Below, piece after piece: positions 23,805 to 33,874 of a stretch of DNA of 64,000 nucleotides. Where the stretch lies: NCBI GenBank assembly GCA_003254925.1, contig QANZ01051348.1:52610-116609 (forward strand). Direction: 5' to 3'. Source of the stretch: Chamaecrista fasciculata (lineage: Eukaryota > Streptophyta > Magnoliopsida > Fabales > Fabaceae). Below the pieces are notes generated by a model. The model did no database searches, was not told the DNA's origin, and saw only the letters and a list, made by a program, of their open reading frames with translations. A program made the position numbers and the translations under genes. Each line of letters starts with the position of its first letter. Position 1 is the stretch's first letter.

Positions 23805-24593
23805 AATATACGTAACTTCCAAATCCAAGTCATGTACATGAACAAGATCCCTGACCTCATTTCCCTTTTGTCTTTATTTTCTGAAAAACATTGTACAAAA
23901 ATAACATTGGAACTATTTGTATGGCAAACATTATTGGCATTCATAATATATATGCCTAATTTGTCAAGAGTAGATTGGTGCATTTTGTGTAGAAGAATTT
24001 ATAGCTATTTCATGATCTTAAATGTTCACTACACTGAGACGTACAGGAAGTATGATGCATATGTCAGTTGCAAGCTGTAATAAATATAACTGTAGGAAGA
24101 TGTATAAATGCTTGCACATAAGAAAAGCATATGGTGATATACATCCTTGATAATTTGTTACATACATAGCTTTATAATTATCAATTACAAGGTTAAACTG
24201 CCATGAAGCCCTCAAGTTTCTTTTCCTGGTAAAATGTGATTTGAACACGCAGCTTGGTTTAGGACTTGCAGGCAGAATACAGAGGAAAGGAAAGAATTTG
24301 GAATATACAACTCCTGGGGCCAGTCAACGTGTGGAAAGCTTAAGTTTCAGAAATATGTGCAAGGTCACTAATCTCCTCTACTTTGACTCATTTCCTCACC
24401 CTCATAATACAGACTATTATTAAAGCCAAACTATTTTAATTCACGTCCCCTTTTCTTCTCATGGTCTAAGCATGCTTTCTAGATCTGAAAATGAGATAAT
24501 GAGGAAGGAGTGAATAAGAGCATGTCTTTTCTTGTAACTAATATATCTTCTCATCTTCACCTCTACCGTGCACATGTCGATCTTTTCTGTCAA
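23805..24593. other. Space between convergent genes
   Basis: It should hold the 3' ends of BRCA1 and of the coiled-coil gene on the other strand. No further gene is visible. Confidence 0.5.
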
Positions 24594-25762
24594 TTATTTC
24601 AAAGTTTCCTTTTGCCTATGCTGTGAGATTTTCAAGCTGAGAGATTCAAGCATCTGCTCTAAAGCTGATATTTCTTCTTTGATGATGTCTGCTCCATTTA
24701 TTGTTGCCAGTTTTTCCTTGAAGCTTCGTATCTTTTCAATGCCAGCTTGAACTTCCTCCTCTATTTCCTCCATTGAAGCATGAATCTCCCTGTTTTCCTC
24801 TTGCACTGATTGGAATTTTCTCTTCAGGGACTGGAAAGCATCGATCGACTTTAGGAGTTGCTCTGAAAGTTCATTGTTTCGTTGTTGCATCATTAAGTTG
24901 CCTTGCCTTTCCACTTCACTACTCTTCTCTTGTTCTGGGCTGGAAACTTGCAACTTCTGCATCAATGACTGATTCTGATCTTTTAGATCACTAATGAATT
25001 CCTCCAATTCGGCTAATTCTTGAGCCTTCCTTGCAAGTTCTGCTGCCATTATCTGCTTCTCTTTTCCCAAACTTGAACACATTGCTTGAATACTCTGTCT
25101 TGCCACCAAGCTTGCATGGAGCTCTCTCCTTAGCCTTTCTTTCTCATCTGTAACCAGTTCATGAGATTTTTTGTCCCTTGGACTTGGAATATTAGGCTTA
25201 ACATCAGTGTTACACCGCCTTAGTTCAGCTCTTCTCTTCGAGGTTGTCTGGATCTTTTGAATTCTGTTCCTTACCTCATCTATGATGGAAATCATTCCAG
25301 CCACCCTATGATGCTTGCGTTCCAAATTATCTTTTGTGACACCCCCATTATGATCTTGAATTAATTTCAATAACAGCTTGACATTGGTGGCAACACCTAT
25401 ATAGCAAATAAGAATTAGCAAAGAGATATAAGAATTGCTTGCTCATATTTTTCATCCAAAATACCAGGATGCACAAAATGCAGCCAATAACTTTATATAT
25501 ATATATATATATAAACTTTTATAGAATAGCATTTGTATAATTGTATCCTTTGTTTGACTTTTTGTTTGAATGCAAAATGAACATGTCATGGATTGCCTTG
25601 AGCAAAAACTGCAGGTGAATCCATTCAATCCAAAACTAAAAAGAGGCTTATAGATTTACCTTCAAAACCTACTACATTTTCTTCTCCTGATCCTGAATGT
25701 CCAATGCTGCTTGGGGAAGTAGGCAGTAATTCTGGGGCTGAAACTGCTCGAAGTTGGCTCAT
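24594..25762 (-). CDS. Uncharacterised coiled-coil protein, 301 residues
   Basis: Two exons on the minus strand, 25660-25762 and 24594-25396, joined in phase. The start MSQLRAVSAPELLPTSPSS is Ser/Pro-rich. Residues about 36-75 (GVATNVKLLLKLIQDHNGG.. and RVAGMISIIDEVRNRIQ) look folded and conserved. From about 110 to the end the sequence is highly charged and heptad-like (KERLRRELHASLVARQSIQ, ELAELEEFISDLKDQNQSL, NNELSEQLLKSIDAFQSLK, EEISALEQMLESLSLKISQ), so a long coiled coil is expected. No signal peptide or membrane segment. I do not recognise a named family and give no function. It converges on BRCA1. Confidence 0.85.
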
Positions 25763-26694
25763 GATATGCTCAGAAAATTGCAGAAGGAGAAGTTTTCTTT
25801 TGAAGAACCTGTTATGAGGATGAGTATAAGGAAAGGGTAAATTTTTTCTTCTTTTTTTTCCTCTCTTGTGATGAAATCCTTTTGAATGGCTATGTTTGTT
25901 TTGTGTCTCTTAAGAGATCCAAGAAAGAGAGATTGCTTTGTGCAGCCTCTCTTCTCCTTTCTCTCTCTTTCTCTGTGCTTCTATGGAAAATTTTCCCTTT
26001 CCGTTTGACCATTTTCTAATTCAGTATTTTCTTAAGTTGGTGTTTAGTTTGGGTGTGGTTGGTTAATGCGCAATTATTGGCTGTAATTTGACTTTTTCAA
26101 TGGCCTTTGGTTGCTTTGTTTTGTCTCTCTTAAGCTTCCAACTCATTGTGGGATTAATTGCATTGGATGCCAACTCATAATCCAATCACATGCTTTTTGT
26201 TTAGAAAACTGACCTACTTATTGTTTTAATTTGTTACAAGAACTAATATTATAATACCATTTTCCCGTAGAAGTTTATAATGTTTGTGAAGGTATACCAA
26301 GAACATGAGAAAATTAAAATTTATATGTAAAAGACCATTTGCATTTTTAAATTCTTATAAGGTGGAATGTTGATATTGGTCTTAAATGCATATCTCTAAG
26401 TTTATTTTGGTCCAAGATATTTCAGGAGTTTTATATTTGTCCTAAATATTTCTATGATTGTTCACCCTTAGTCTTAAACTTCTAAATATTAGTTGTATGA
26501 ATCCCTCTCTCTCATGAGACGAGTCTAGACCTAAGGATTGTTTTTTAGAGTACTTTCACTATTCAAGTATAATTGTCAACAAATTAGGTCTAATTGATTT
26601 TCGAAAGTGGATTGCTTGTTTTTTCACGATCAAACAAGTAAAGTTGGTCATATAAATCTCGTTTTAAGTTTAAATGCGACGAATACTCTTAACC
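25763..26694. other. Upstream region of the coiled-coil gene and worn MITE sequence
   Basis: A CT-rich leader-like region (25850-25990) fits the 5' end of the minus-strand gene. From about 26350 begins a worn palindromic MITE related to 2715-3249, which resumes after the hAT-like insertion at 27215 and ends near 27480. Confidence 0.5.
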
Positions 26695-27214
26695 AAGGTT
26701 ATTAAAACCGAACTGGCTATTGAATCGGCCGAAGGAGGGGTTCAATGGTTCAACCGAGGTTCAACCGGGGTCGGACCGTTGACAAATAAATAAATTAAAA
26801 ATAATATAAAACCTATATATGATAAAATTTTAATTCAAATATTCATAATTAGGTTACAAAATACAATTATAACATTAGTATATTAATACAATTTTCATAA
26901 ATTAACATGAATTAATATAGAAATAATCAATTTTCATAATGTTCATCAATATAATATCATCAAGTGACATTTTATGATCACTTTCTCTATCAAATTTTGG
27001 TTCATAATCAACATTCTCTAAGATTTGACCCATAATTATAAAAAAAGACAAAAAAAAATCAAAAAAGAAAAAAGAAAATAAAAAAAATAAATCAGGACCA
27101 GTTCAACCAGTTCAGGTCGCTTCTCTGTTTGACCGGTTATTAAGACGACTCGGACCGGCCTAATGGCTGGTTTCCGGTTCAACCGGCCGGTCTGGTCCGG
27201 TTTTAATAACCCTG
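26695..27214. mobile_element. hAT-like MITE with perfect 8-bp target duplication
   Basis: The ends caaggttattaaaaccg and cggttttaataaccctg are inverse. ctcttaac occurs at 26687-26694 and 27215-27222. The sub-ends carry repeated ggttcaaccg / ccggtc blocks and the core is AT-rich and non-coding. An 8-bp site and CA..TG-type tips fit hAT. Confidence 0.85.
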
Positions 27215-27540
27215 CTCTTAACGAGTCATTTTTTTTTGCTTAGTGGAGACTGTCAATAAATGCAGCTAAATTGAGTTTGAAAGTAACTTTGAGACCAAAA
27301 ATTGAAGAATTATGAAAAACTGGTCTCACACGCGCATTTTCAGACTCGACTGAACTTCATATGTCGATGGTCTCATTTAAGTAAAAAATGAATTGTTAAG
27401 AATAACTCATAACTCTAAACTTTTAATAATCATATTTGAAATGAGAGAGATATCAAAAGTTTTGAAGCAATGCACACTGATTTTGAACTGAACACAATGC
27501 TACATATCCACCTAAAGCATATTATTTTATTTGCAAAGAC

Positions 27541-27584
27541 AATTCCCTCTTTTTATTTTTGGTACGGGAATTTTCCCTCTTTGT
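27541..27584 (-). repeat. Ultra-short insertion with target duplication
   Basis: aattccctcttt at 27541-27552 and aattttccctcttt at about 27569-27582 flank tatttttggtacggg. Confidence 0.6.
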
Positions 27585-27983
27585 AAATGTGAAAATTTAC
27601 AATTTTTCATAAATGGAGTAGAAGCTGGTTTTGTTTTCATTTGACAACTCTGCTTGAATTAAAATTGCTACCAAGTTATTCCCATTTGAAGTCAATATAT
27701 TCAAATATTTTTATGCCAACTGTGAAAATATGGAGAGAGAAAAAATAGAGAATAAATTTACTTAGAACTTCAGAAATATGAGGATATTTATGTTAAAAAA
27801 AATGAAAAATAAGAAAAAGTAAATTAATGTTAAAATAATTTGATTACTTTTTAAAGTTTGAAGGTTAATAAATGAATGCTTACCATATACCTTTTGGAAT
27901 AGGTAGATAATCTCATTTTATTTATATGATATCATCAGAAATGAATATCGATTTAACCATCTCAAGTAATTAACTCAATATCT

Positions 27984-28030
27984 AAATGTTTGTCTAATTT
28001 TCAGACCAAAAAAAATGTTTGTCTAATTTA
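27984..28030 (+). repeat. Ultra-short retroposed insertion with about 17-bp target duplication
   Basis: aaatgtttgtctaattt at 27984-28000 recurs at 28013-28029. Between the copies lie only tcagacc and an A run. Confidence 0.75.
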
Positions 28031-28060
28031 ATTATCCAGTTGGTTTTTGAAAGACTGATC

Positions 28061-28112
28061 CATAATTTCTATTTATTTATTTATTTTTGGTAATCATAAT
28101 TTCTATTTATTT
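28061..28112 (-). repeat. Ultra-short insertion with 18-bp target duplication
   Basis: cataatttctatttattt at 28061-28078 and 28095-28112 flank atttatttttggtaat. Confidence 0.75.
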
Positions 28113-28198
28113 TTTACACTTAAACATGCTAAACTTCTCAGATATTAGGTTGAATTGTTTTCTTGTATAATATTATGAATATCAAGTTAAAGATAATG

Positions 28199-28760
28199 AC
28201 AAAAGAGTAAAATTACAATTTGACCCCTGAAAGATCATCGAACTGACAACTCAGCCCTTGAAAAATTGAAATATACAGTTTAGTCCCTAAAAGATCAAAA
28301 TGATATACTTTTTAGTCTTTGAAAGATTTAAACGGTATACTATTTAGTCCATAAAAGGACGAATTAATATATTATTTTGATTTTTCAGGAATTGAATTAT
28401 ACATTTCAATTGTTCAGAGATTGAGTTGTCAGTTTGATAATCTTTGATGGAGCAAATTGTGAATTTACTCATAACAGAAGATGATGACAAAATAGTAAAC
28501 TAATAATTTGGTTCCTAAAAGATTATCGAAATGACAACTCAGTCCCTAAAAGATTGAAATATACAGTTTAGTCCCTAAAAGATCAAAATGATATACTTTT
28601 TAGTCCTTGAAAAATTTATATAGTATACTATTTAGTCCATAAAAGGACTAATCAATATACTATTCTGATCTTTCAAGGATTAAATTATACATTTCAATTT
28701 TTTGGAGACTGAATTGTTAACTCCATAATCTTTCATAGACCAAATTATTAGTTTAGTCAT
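28199..28760. repeat. Two tandem copies of a ~270-bp palindromic MITE
   Basis: Unit 1 (about 28207-28474) and unit 2 (about 28494-28762) share most of their length, for example gatcaaaatgatatactttttag and actatttagtccataaaagg phrases. Each unit is itself an inverted repeat. atgacaaaa-like sequence stands before each unit and again after the second. The pair ends about 280 bp before the F-box start codon. Confidence 0.7.
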
Positions 28761-29044
28761 AAGTTCATAACAAAATGAAACTAACCCTAGTTTTGGGCTG
28801 TAAGAAAAAGTTGAGATATATACATGGACCATAAAATCTGAGCAAAGATCCAAAATCGCTGCTCTCATCTTCTCGTCTCTCGACTCTTCGCCACTTTCAA
28901 GAATGGATAAATAACCAAAACCCCCAATTTTCAACCGCCAAACAATCAATCAATCAATCAAAGAGCAAAAACAAGAAATTCGAACGAACGAACGAAACCC
29001 ATCAAATTTTCTTGGAAAATCAGTTTCCCGGAAACCTCTTTTCG

Positions 29045-31619
29045 ATGTCGTCTTCTTCGTCTCCGTCACCGTCGTCTCCGTCTTCGTCTTCACCTTCGAA
29101 TCCGCTGTTCAATTCTGGTGAAACCAGGAACTGGCTAGACCTTCCCCCAGATGTGACGTCGACGATTCTTCTGAAACTCGGCGCAATCGAAATCCTGACG
29201 AGTGCTCAGCGAGTATGTTCTTCGTGGCGAAGTATCTGCAAGGACCCTCTCATGTGGCGCGCCATTGACATGCACAATCTGGGGGATCTCCATGATATGG
29301 AATACGATTTGGAGATTATGTGCCGCCATGCTATTGATCGTAGCTCTGGTCAGTTGGTTGATATTAATGTTGAGTATTTCGGTACTGATGATCTGCTCAA
29401 GTACATCACTGATTCGTAAGCTTCCTTAATAACCCTTCTTTTCCTTTACTTTTCGAGTGTTTTTAATTTGTTGTCTGGGAGGGTTTATGGAAAGATGATG
29501 TTTTTTTTTTTTTTTTGAGTTTCAATTGACTGTTAATAGTAATGATGATGATTTTTTTTTTTTGGTCGTTCGGCTGTTTAGAAAAGGATTATTCTGCTTT
29601 TTTGTATTCCTTAGAGTTTCAAAGTGAAATTGAATGTGTGCTGAGCCTGCAATTCGGAAAGGATATATGAAAGTTCTGTGCTTTTGCTTTAGGTAAGTAC
29701 TCGTTGGTTCTTATTTTCTTAAATTGCTACTGATTTGAACCATGAAGATGTTTTCCCCTTTTCTTTGCTTGTGGGTCTTCCTGTGTTGTGTTATAGGTAA
29801 CAGACTATGTTGCAAATGTAATAATGGTCATTTATATCAATTACCACAGCCTCATGCTTGGTGAAATATAATGATGGAAGTAAGATGTTTTGTTTTCGTC
29901 CTCACAGTGCAGGCAGAATTATTGGTTCATTTGATGCTGCTGCCTATTTTAGTTGCTGTGACAGATTAGCTTGCTTTCATTGATTCTATAAAATTGTCTA
30001 CAACAATATAAAATACTCAAATTAACTTAAAAAATTTTCTGGGAAGTTTTCAGAGTGACTGAGTTATCATGCTGTAATAATTGAGACTTGAGAGTGAACT
30101 AGAAGTCATCTGTCACTGGAGGTTTGGCCTAATTTTATGCTATACAATCCTTGTTAAAAATGATTCTCATTCCTTACTTTTTTCTTCCACGTGATTAAAT
30201 CCCCTAGTTAAAAATTGGAGCGGCTAAATTTTTCTTTCTATCATATTATTAAATACAAAAATATGATGAGAAGTTCTCTTTATGTTCCCTCTTTCAAATA
30301 AGTCCTCAGATCCAATTCTAAAGTTATATCACCTTGAACCACCCATTGAAATGCAGAAATGCCACCCTAAAGCTTCTGCTTAGTGGGTCATCCACAATGT
30401 GTGCCACAACCACAAATTCACTACATGTTTTATCCTAACAAGTAACTTCCGAGTATTTGATTTACTCCTTAAACTACCCCTTTACTCTTGACGTTTGTTT
30501 TGAACCTTTTGGGTTCTGATTTGGGACTTCCTGGGTAACATTTGTGGTTTTAGAGTACTATGATTTCTTTAACTGCAGCAATTTCTCTTGGCAAGCATAT
30601 AGTATATTCTACTCAAGGGAGGGTATTCTTGTTGACTCCAACGTGTATAAAATGTATGAAAGATAGAGAGGAAGGTTATGCTTCTCATTGTTAAACGGTA
30701 AGCTTGAATTGAGGTTTAGACTAATAGTTCAAGATCATGTTTCTCTTTGCCTTGAATTGAGTTATGATTTATGACAATTATAGGGGCTAATTGTCTTTAT
30801 ATTTTGGATTTGATGTACTATGCTGCTTTCTCTGTGTGTATTAAAGTATTTCTTTTGTCTCATCACCCATAATCAATTTTTGGTTAATTTCATAGAAAAA
30901 CCAGGATTTTTGAGTTAGCTTACCAGCCTATTCAATGTTAGTACTTAGTAGCAAGCATATCTTGATGTAACATTATGCTCAGTCATTATGTCTTGTTATT
31001 TTACAGTACAAGTGAACTACGACGCCTGCGGCTTGTTTGTTGCTACAATATATCTGATGAAGGATTAACTGAAGTTGCAGAGAAGCTTCCATTGTTGGAG
31101 GAACTTGACATTTCCATTGGCAACTTATCTAAGGATCCTCTTGAAGCCATTGGCCGAAGCTGCCCTGGTTTAAAATCCCTGAAATTCAATATGGAGGGTT
31201 ATAGACGCCCACACATTGAGTGTGATGAGGAGGCATTCGCTATTGCTAAATCAATGCCTGAGTTGCGCCATCTCCAGCTTTTTGGAAACAAGCTGACTAA
31301 TCTTGGCTTGGTTGCCATTCTTAATGGTTGTCCTAAACTTGAATCCCTTGATCTGCGACAGTGTTTCAATGTCAACTTGGAAGGAACTTTGGGGAAAAGA
31401 TGTGCTGAACAGATAAAAGATTTACGGCGTCCTTATGATCCTATTCTTGACTATCCATTTGAAGCCGAACTTTATGATGATGGATCGTTTGATGAAGACC
31501 ACCCACTGGGGATCTCGGACATAGATTTCTTGTCTGATGATGATTATGATTATTATGCATTCTCAGGCGAAAGTGATTTGTCTGACTATGAAGACTACGA
31601 CAATTATTATGAATTTTAA
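29045..31619 (+). CDS. F-box/LRR protein (FBL/SKIP19-like)
   Basis: Two exons, 29045-29415 and 31007-31619, with a 1.6-kb intron; joined in frame to 327 residues. I start at the ATG at 29045; the frame is open a little further up but only from a TTG. The order is a Ser/Pro low-complexity start, an F-box (about 29-72, NWLDLPPDVTSTILLKLG.. VCSSWRSICKDPLMWRAIDM), a leucine-rich region (about 124-260, LRRLRLVCCYNISDEGL, LLEELDISIGNL, LRHLQLFGNKLTNLGL, LESLDLRQCFNVN) and a strongly acidic, Tyr-rich tail (about 275-327). It resembles the Arabidopsis At4g05460-05497 group. It would be a substrate receptor of an SCF ubiquitin ligase; the substrate is unknown. Confidence 0.9.
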
Positions 31620-33689
31620 CCAGAAGCAAATTCCGTAAGCTTAGGTGCAGTGATTTTTTTCTTCTAAATTTTTTTATTATTGTTCTCTCTTAACAGGGGA
31701 TCAAAGTACAGATGGGAAAATCTTCATTGCATTTCATTCAAGTTACCTTGATCTTGTAGGTGATGATGCTGTTTTTAATGAATAGGGTAGGTGGAGACAG
31801 CCTGACTGGTAGGGTATATGAAGCCTCTTACTGGAGAAGTTAGTTGATGGTTTATCTGGAACGTCTACGGGAACGCATGCACGGTTTGCAAACTTCATCT
31901 GTTATTTTCGTTCAAATTAGTATTTTGCACAGCATTTTATTTTATGTTCTAATATGGTCCTATAATCGTATGCTTCAGTGCCAAATTGATCATATCATAT
32001 ATATTTTAAACACTAGAGCTTAAGTTAAAGAATGCTAGGGCCTAGGATGTAGTGTCATGAAACATGTCTATCTATTTTGTACCTCAAGTTGATGGCTTAG
32101 TATAGCTATTATGAAAATTATAACTTGAATGACCAATTTGGCACAGAAGAAATGAGAGACCTAATCAAAATAATTAGGATATTAACATTTTCTTTTCAGT
32201 TATGAATTCTAACTCTTAGTTATCTTCAACTTTTTCCTTTTAGAATATGCTCTTCTGGTGCTTCATGCTACTCAACCTACACTCCTCTCAGTTTGGAGCA
32301 ACAGAAAAGCTATGTAGCTCTTGGAAAGTGGAAGATGTAATCTTTTTTTGTATTGTGTGTAAGTTTGCAACTGCTGTCTCCTAGTGTTGAGTGAATATAT
32401 ATTATGAGTAATGCTTACTCTGTAGTTTTATGATTATGAAAAGCGATATACAGAACAGGAGTTACAACTTCTAAGTCTGTCAGATACACCATACTCTCAA
32501 GTTTATCATGGAGAATATTGATATTAGCCTTTGACTTTGAGAACCAAAACGTTTTCATCAATTTTTGACTATCCTAGATCAATGGACAAGTTTTCATTTC
32601 ACACAGGAATGATTTGTTTGTAGAAAAGACAGAATCAGTGAAAACAAGTTTAAATAAAAAAAAGAAAGAAGAAAAAAAGGAATGATATATATATATATAT
32701 ACATATATATTCTCTGTTCGTAAATAGTAGTTGAGTAACCTAAAAAAAATGTAAAAATAAAACTCTAAATAACGAAGTTAACCTTTTTTTTTTTGTGGGA
32801 AACGAAGTTAATCTTTAGAATCTACTTTATCAATGAACTCTCAGTGAGTCTAAGAAATAGTTTCCAGTTAATTTATATGGGAATTAAAAAAAGTAACTTT
32901 TGATGGTAGCTTAAAAAAACAGGAGAAATGTTTGAAATTGAGTTTTTTTTTTTGATTTCTCAAGTATAACAATAGTTTTTTCTTTTTAATGAAAGACCCA
33001 TAAATAATAACAAAAAAAATAAGTAAATACATTTGTGGCAATTTTTAAGTCTATGGTGTTTCCATTTAGAAAAGTGTGTTTCCACTCAGCATAGGGAAGG
33101 ATTGCTATTTTATTTAGGAAAACGGAATTAAAATGTTATAGTCAACAAATGCAAACTTTGGCAAACTAATAAATAACAAATGCAAATTGCACCCCAATTT
33201 ACATCTAGCTTGGCTTTTGGTTGATGACAACTTCTCCATTAAGATTCTACAATTAACCTTTATTTCTATTATTTATAATAAATAAAAGAATAAATTAATA
33301 CTTCAATCTCTGTAAAATTAAAATATATAATTTAATTTTTAAAACAATTAAATAATATATTTTTAAATTATTAATTTTTGTTTTGTGAAACTATAAGCTT
33401 TTTGTCTATTGTATTATGATTTGAATGAAGATTAATTTTATTTGAATTGAAGTCGTTTCGCTAATATCGACTCTAGTAATTAAATTTAAGTTTTATCACG
33501 ATTCCAAACTTAAGCATCAAACTTATTTTTTTTTAAGGACCAAATTATGAATTCCATTTAAATGAAAAAAGTGTGCAAAGGCAGCAAAGCAACCTAATAC
33601 TGAGAATAGAAATATAGAATTCAATAGATCACACCACACTTCTGAAACAACAACACAACAGACTTTTGAAATATACAATATACTCAACG
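31620..33689. other. F-box gene 3' region and intergenic DNA
   Basis: The 3' UTR probably runs to about 32400. Beyond it lies AT-rich DNA with a TA microsatellite (32686-32710) and one ultra-short insertion (32771-32816). No gene is seen. Confidence 0.5.
32771..32816 (-). repeat. Ultra-short insertion with 16-bp target duplication
   Basis: aacgaagttaaccttt at 32771-32786 and aacgaagttaatcttt at 32801-32816 flank a T run and gtggga. Confidence 0.75.
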
Positions 33690-33723
33690 CCTAACGACAA
33701 CGACGACGACGACGACGACGACA
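33690..33723 (+). repeat. (CGA)n microsatellite in the presumed 5' UTR
   Basis: About seven to ten GAC/CGA units followed by a GC-rich cggcggcggcgacggcg stretch, about 150 bp before the start codon of the DOMON gene. Confidence 0.75.
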
Positions 33724-33874
33724 TTCTTCCCGGCGGCGGCGACGGCGATCTCACCTTCCGGTAGTAGTCACGTGCGTCCGTCATCTTCTTCTGGGTTTGT
33801 CTCTGTTTGATTTCCATCAATTTGGATCCGAAGGATTTGGCGGGTGTTAGATCTTGTATCTACATCTCATCCTC

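Noticed and set aside
29012-29044. Longer N-terminus for the F-box gene
   Set aside because: It would start at TTG with no upstream ATG; the ATG at 29045 is the first usable start.
33854-33874. Longer N-terminus for the DOMON gene
   Set aside because: The first codon would be TTG; the ATG at 33875 begins a good signal peptide.
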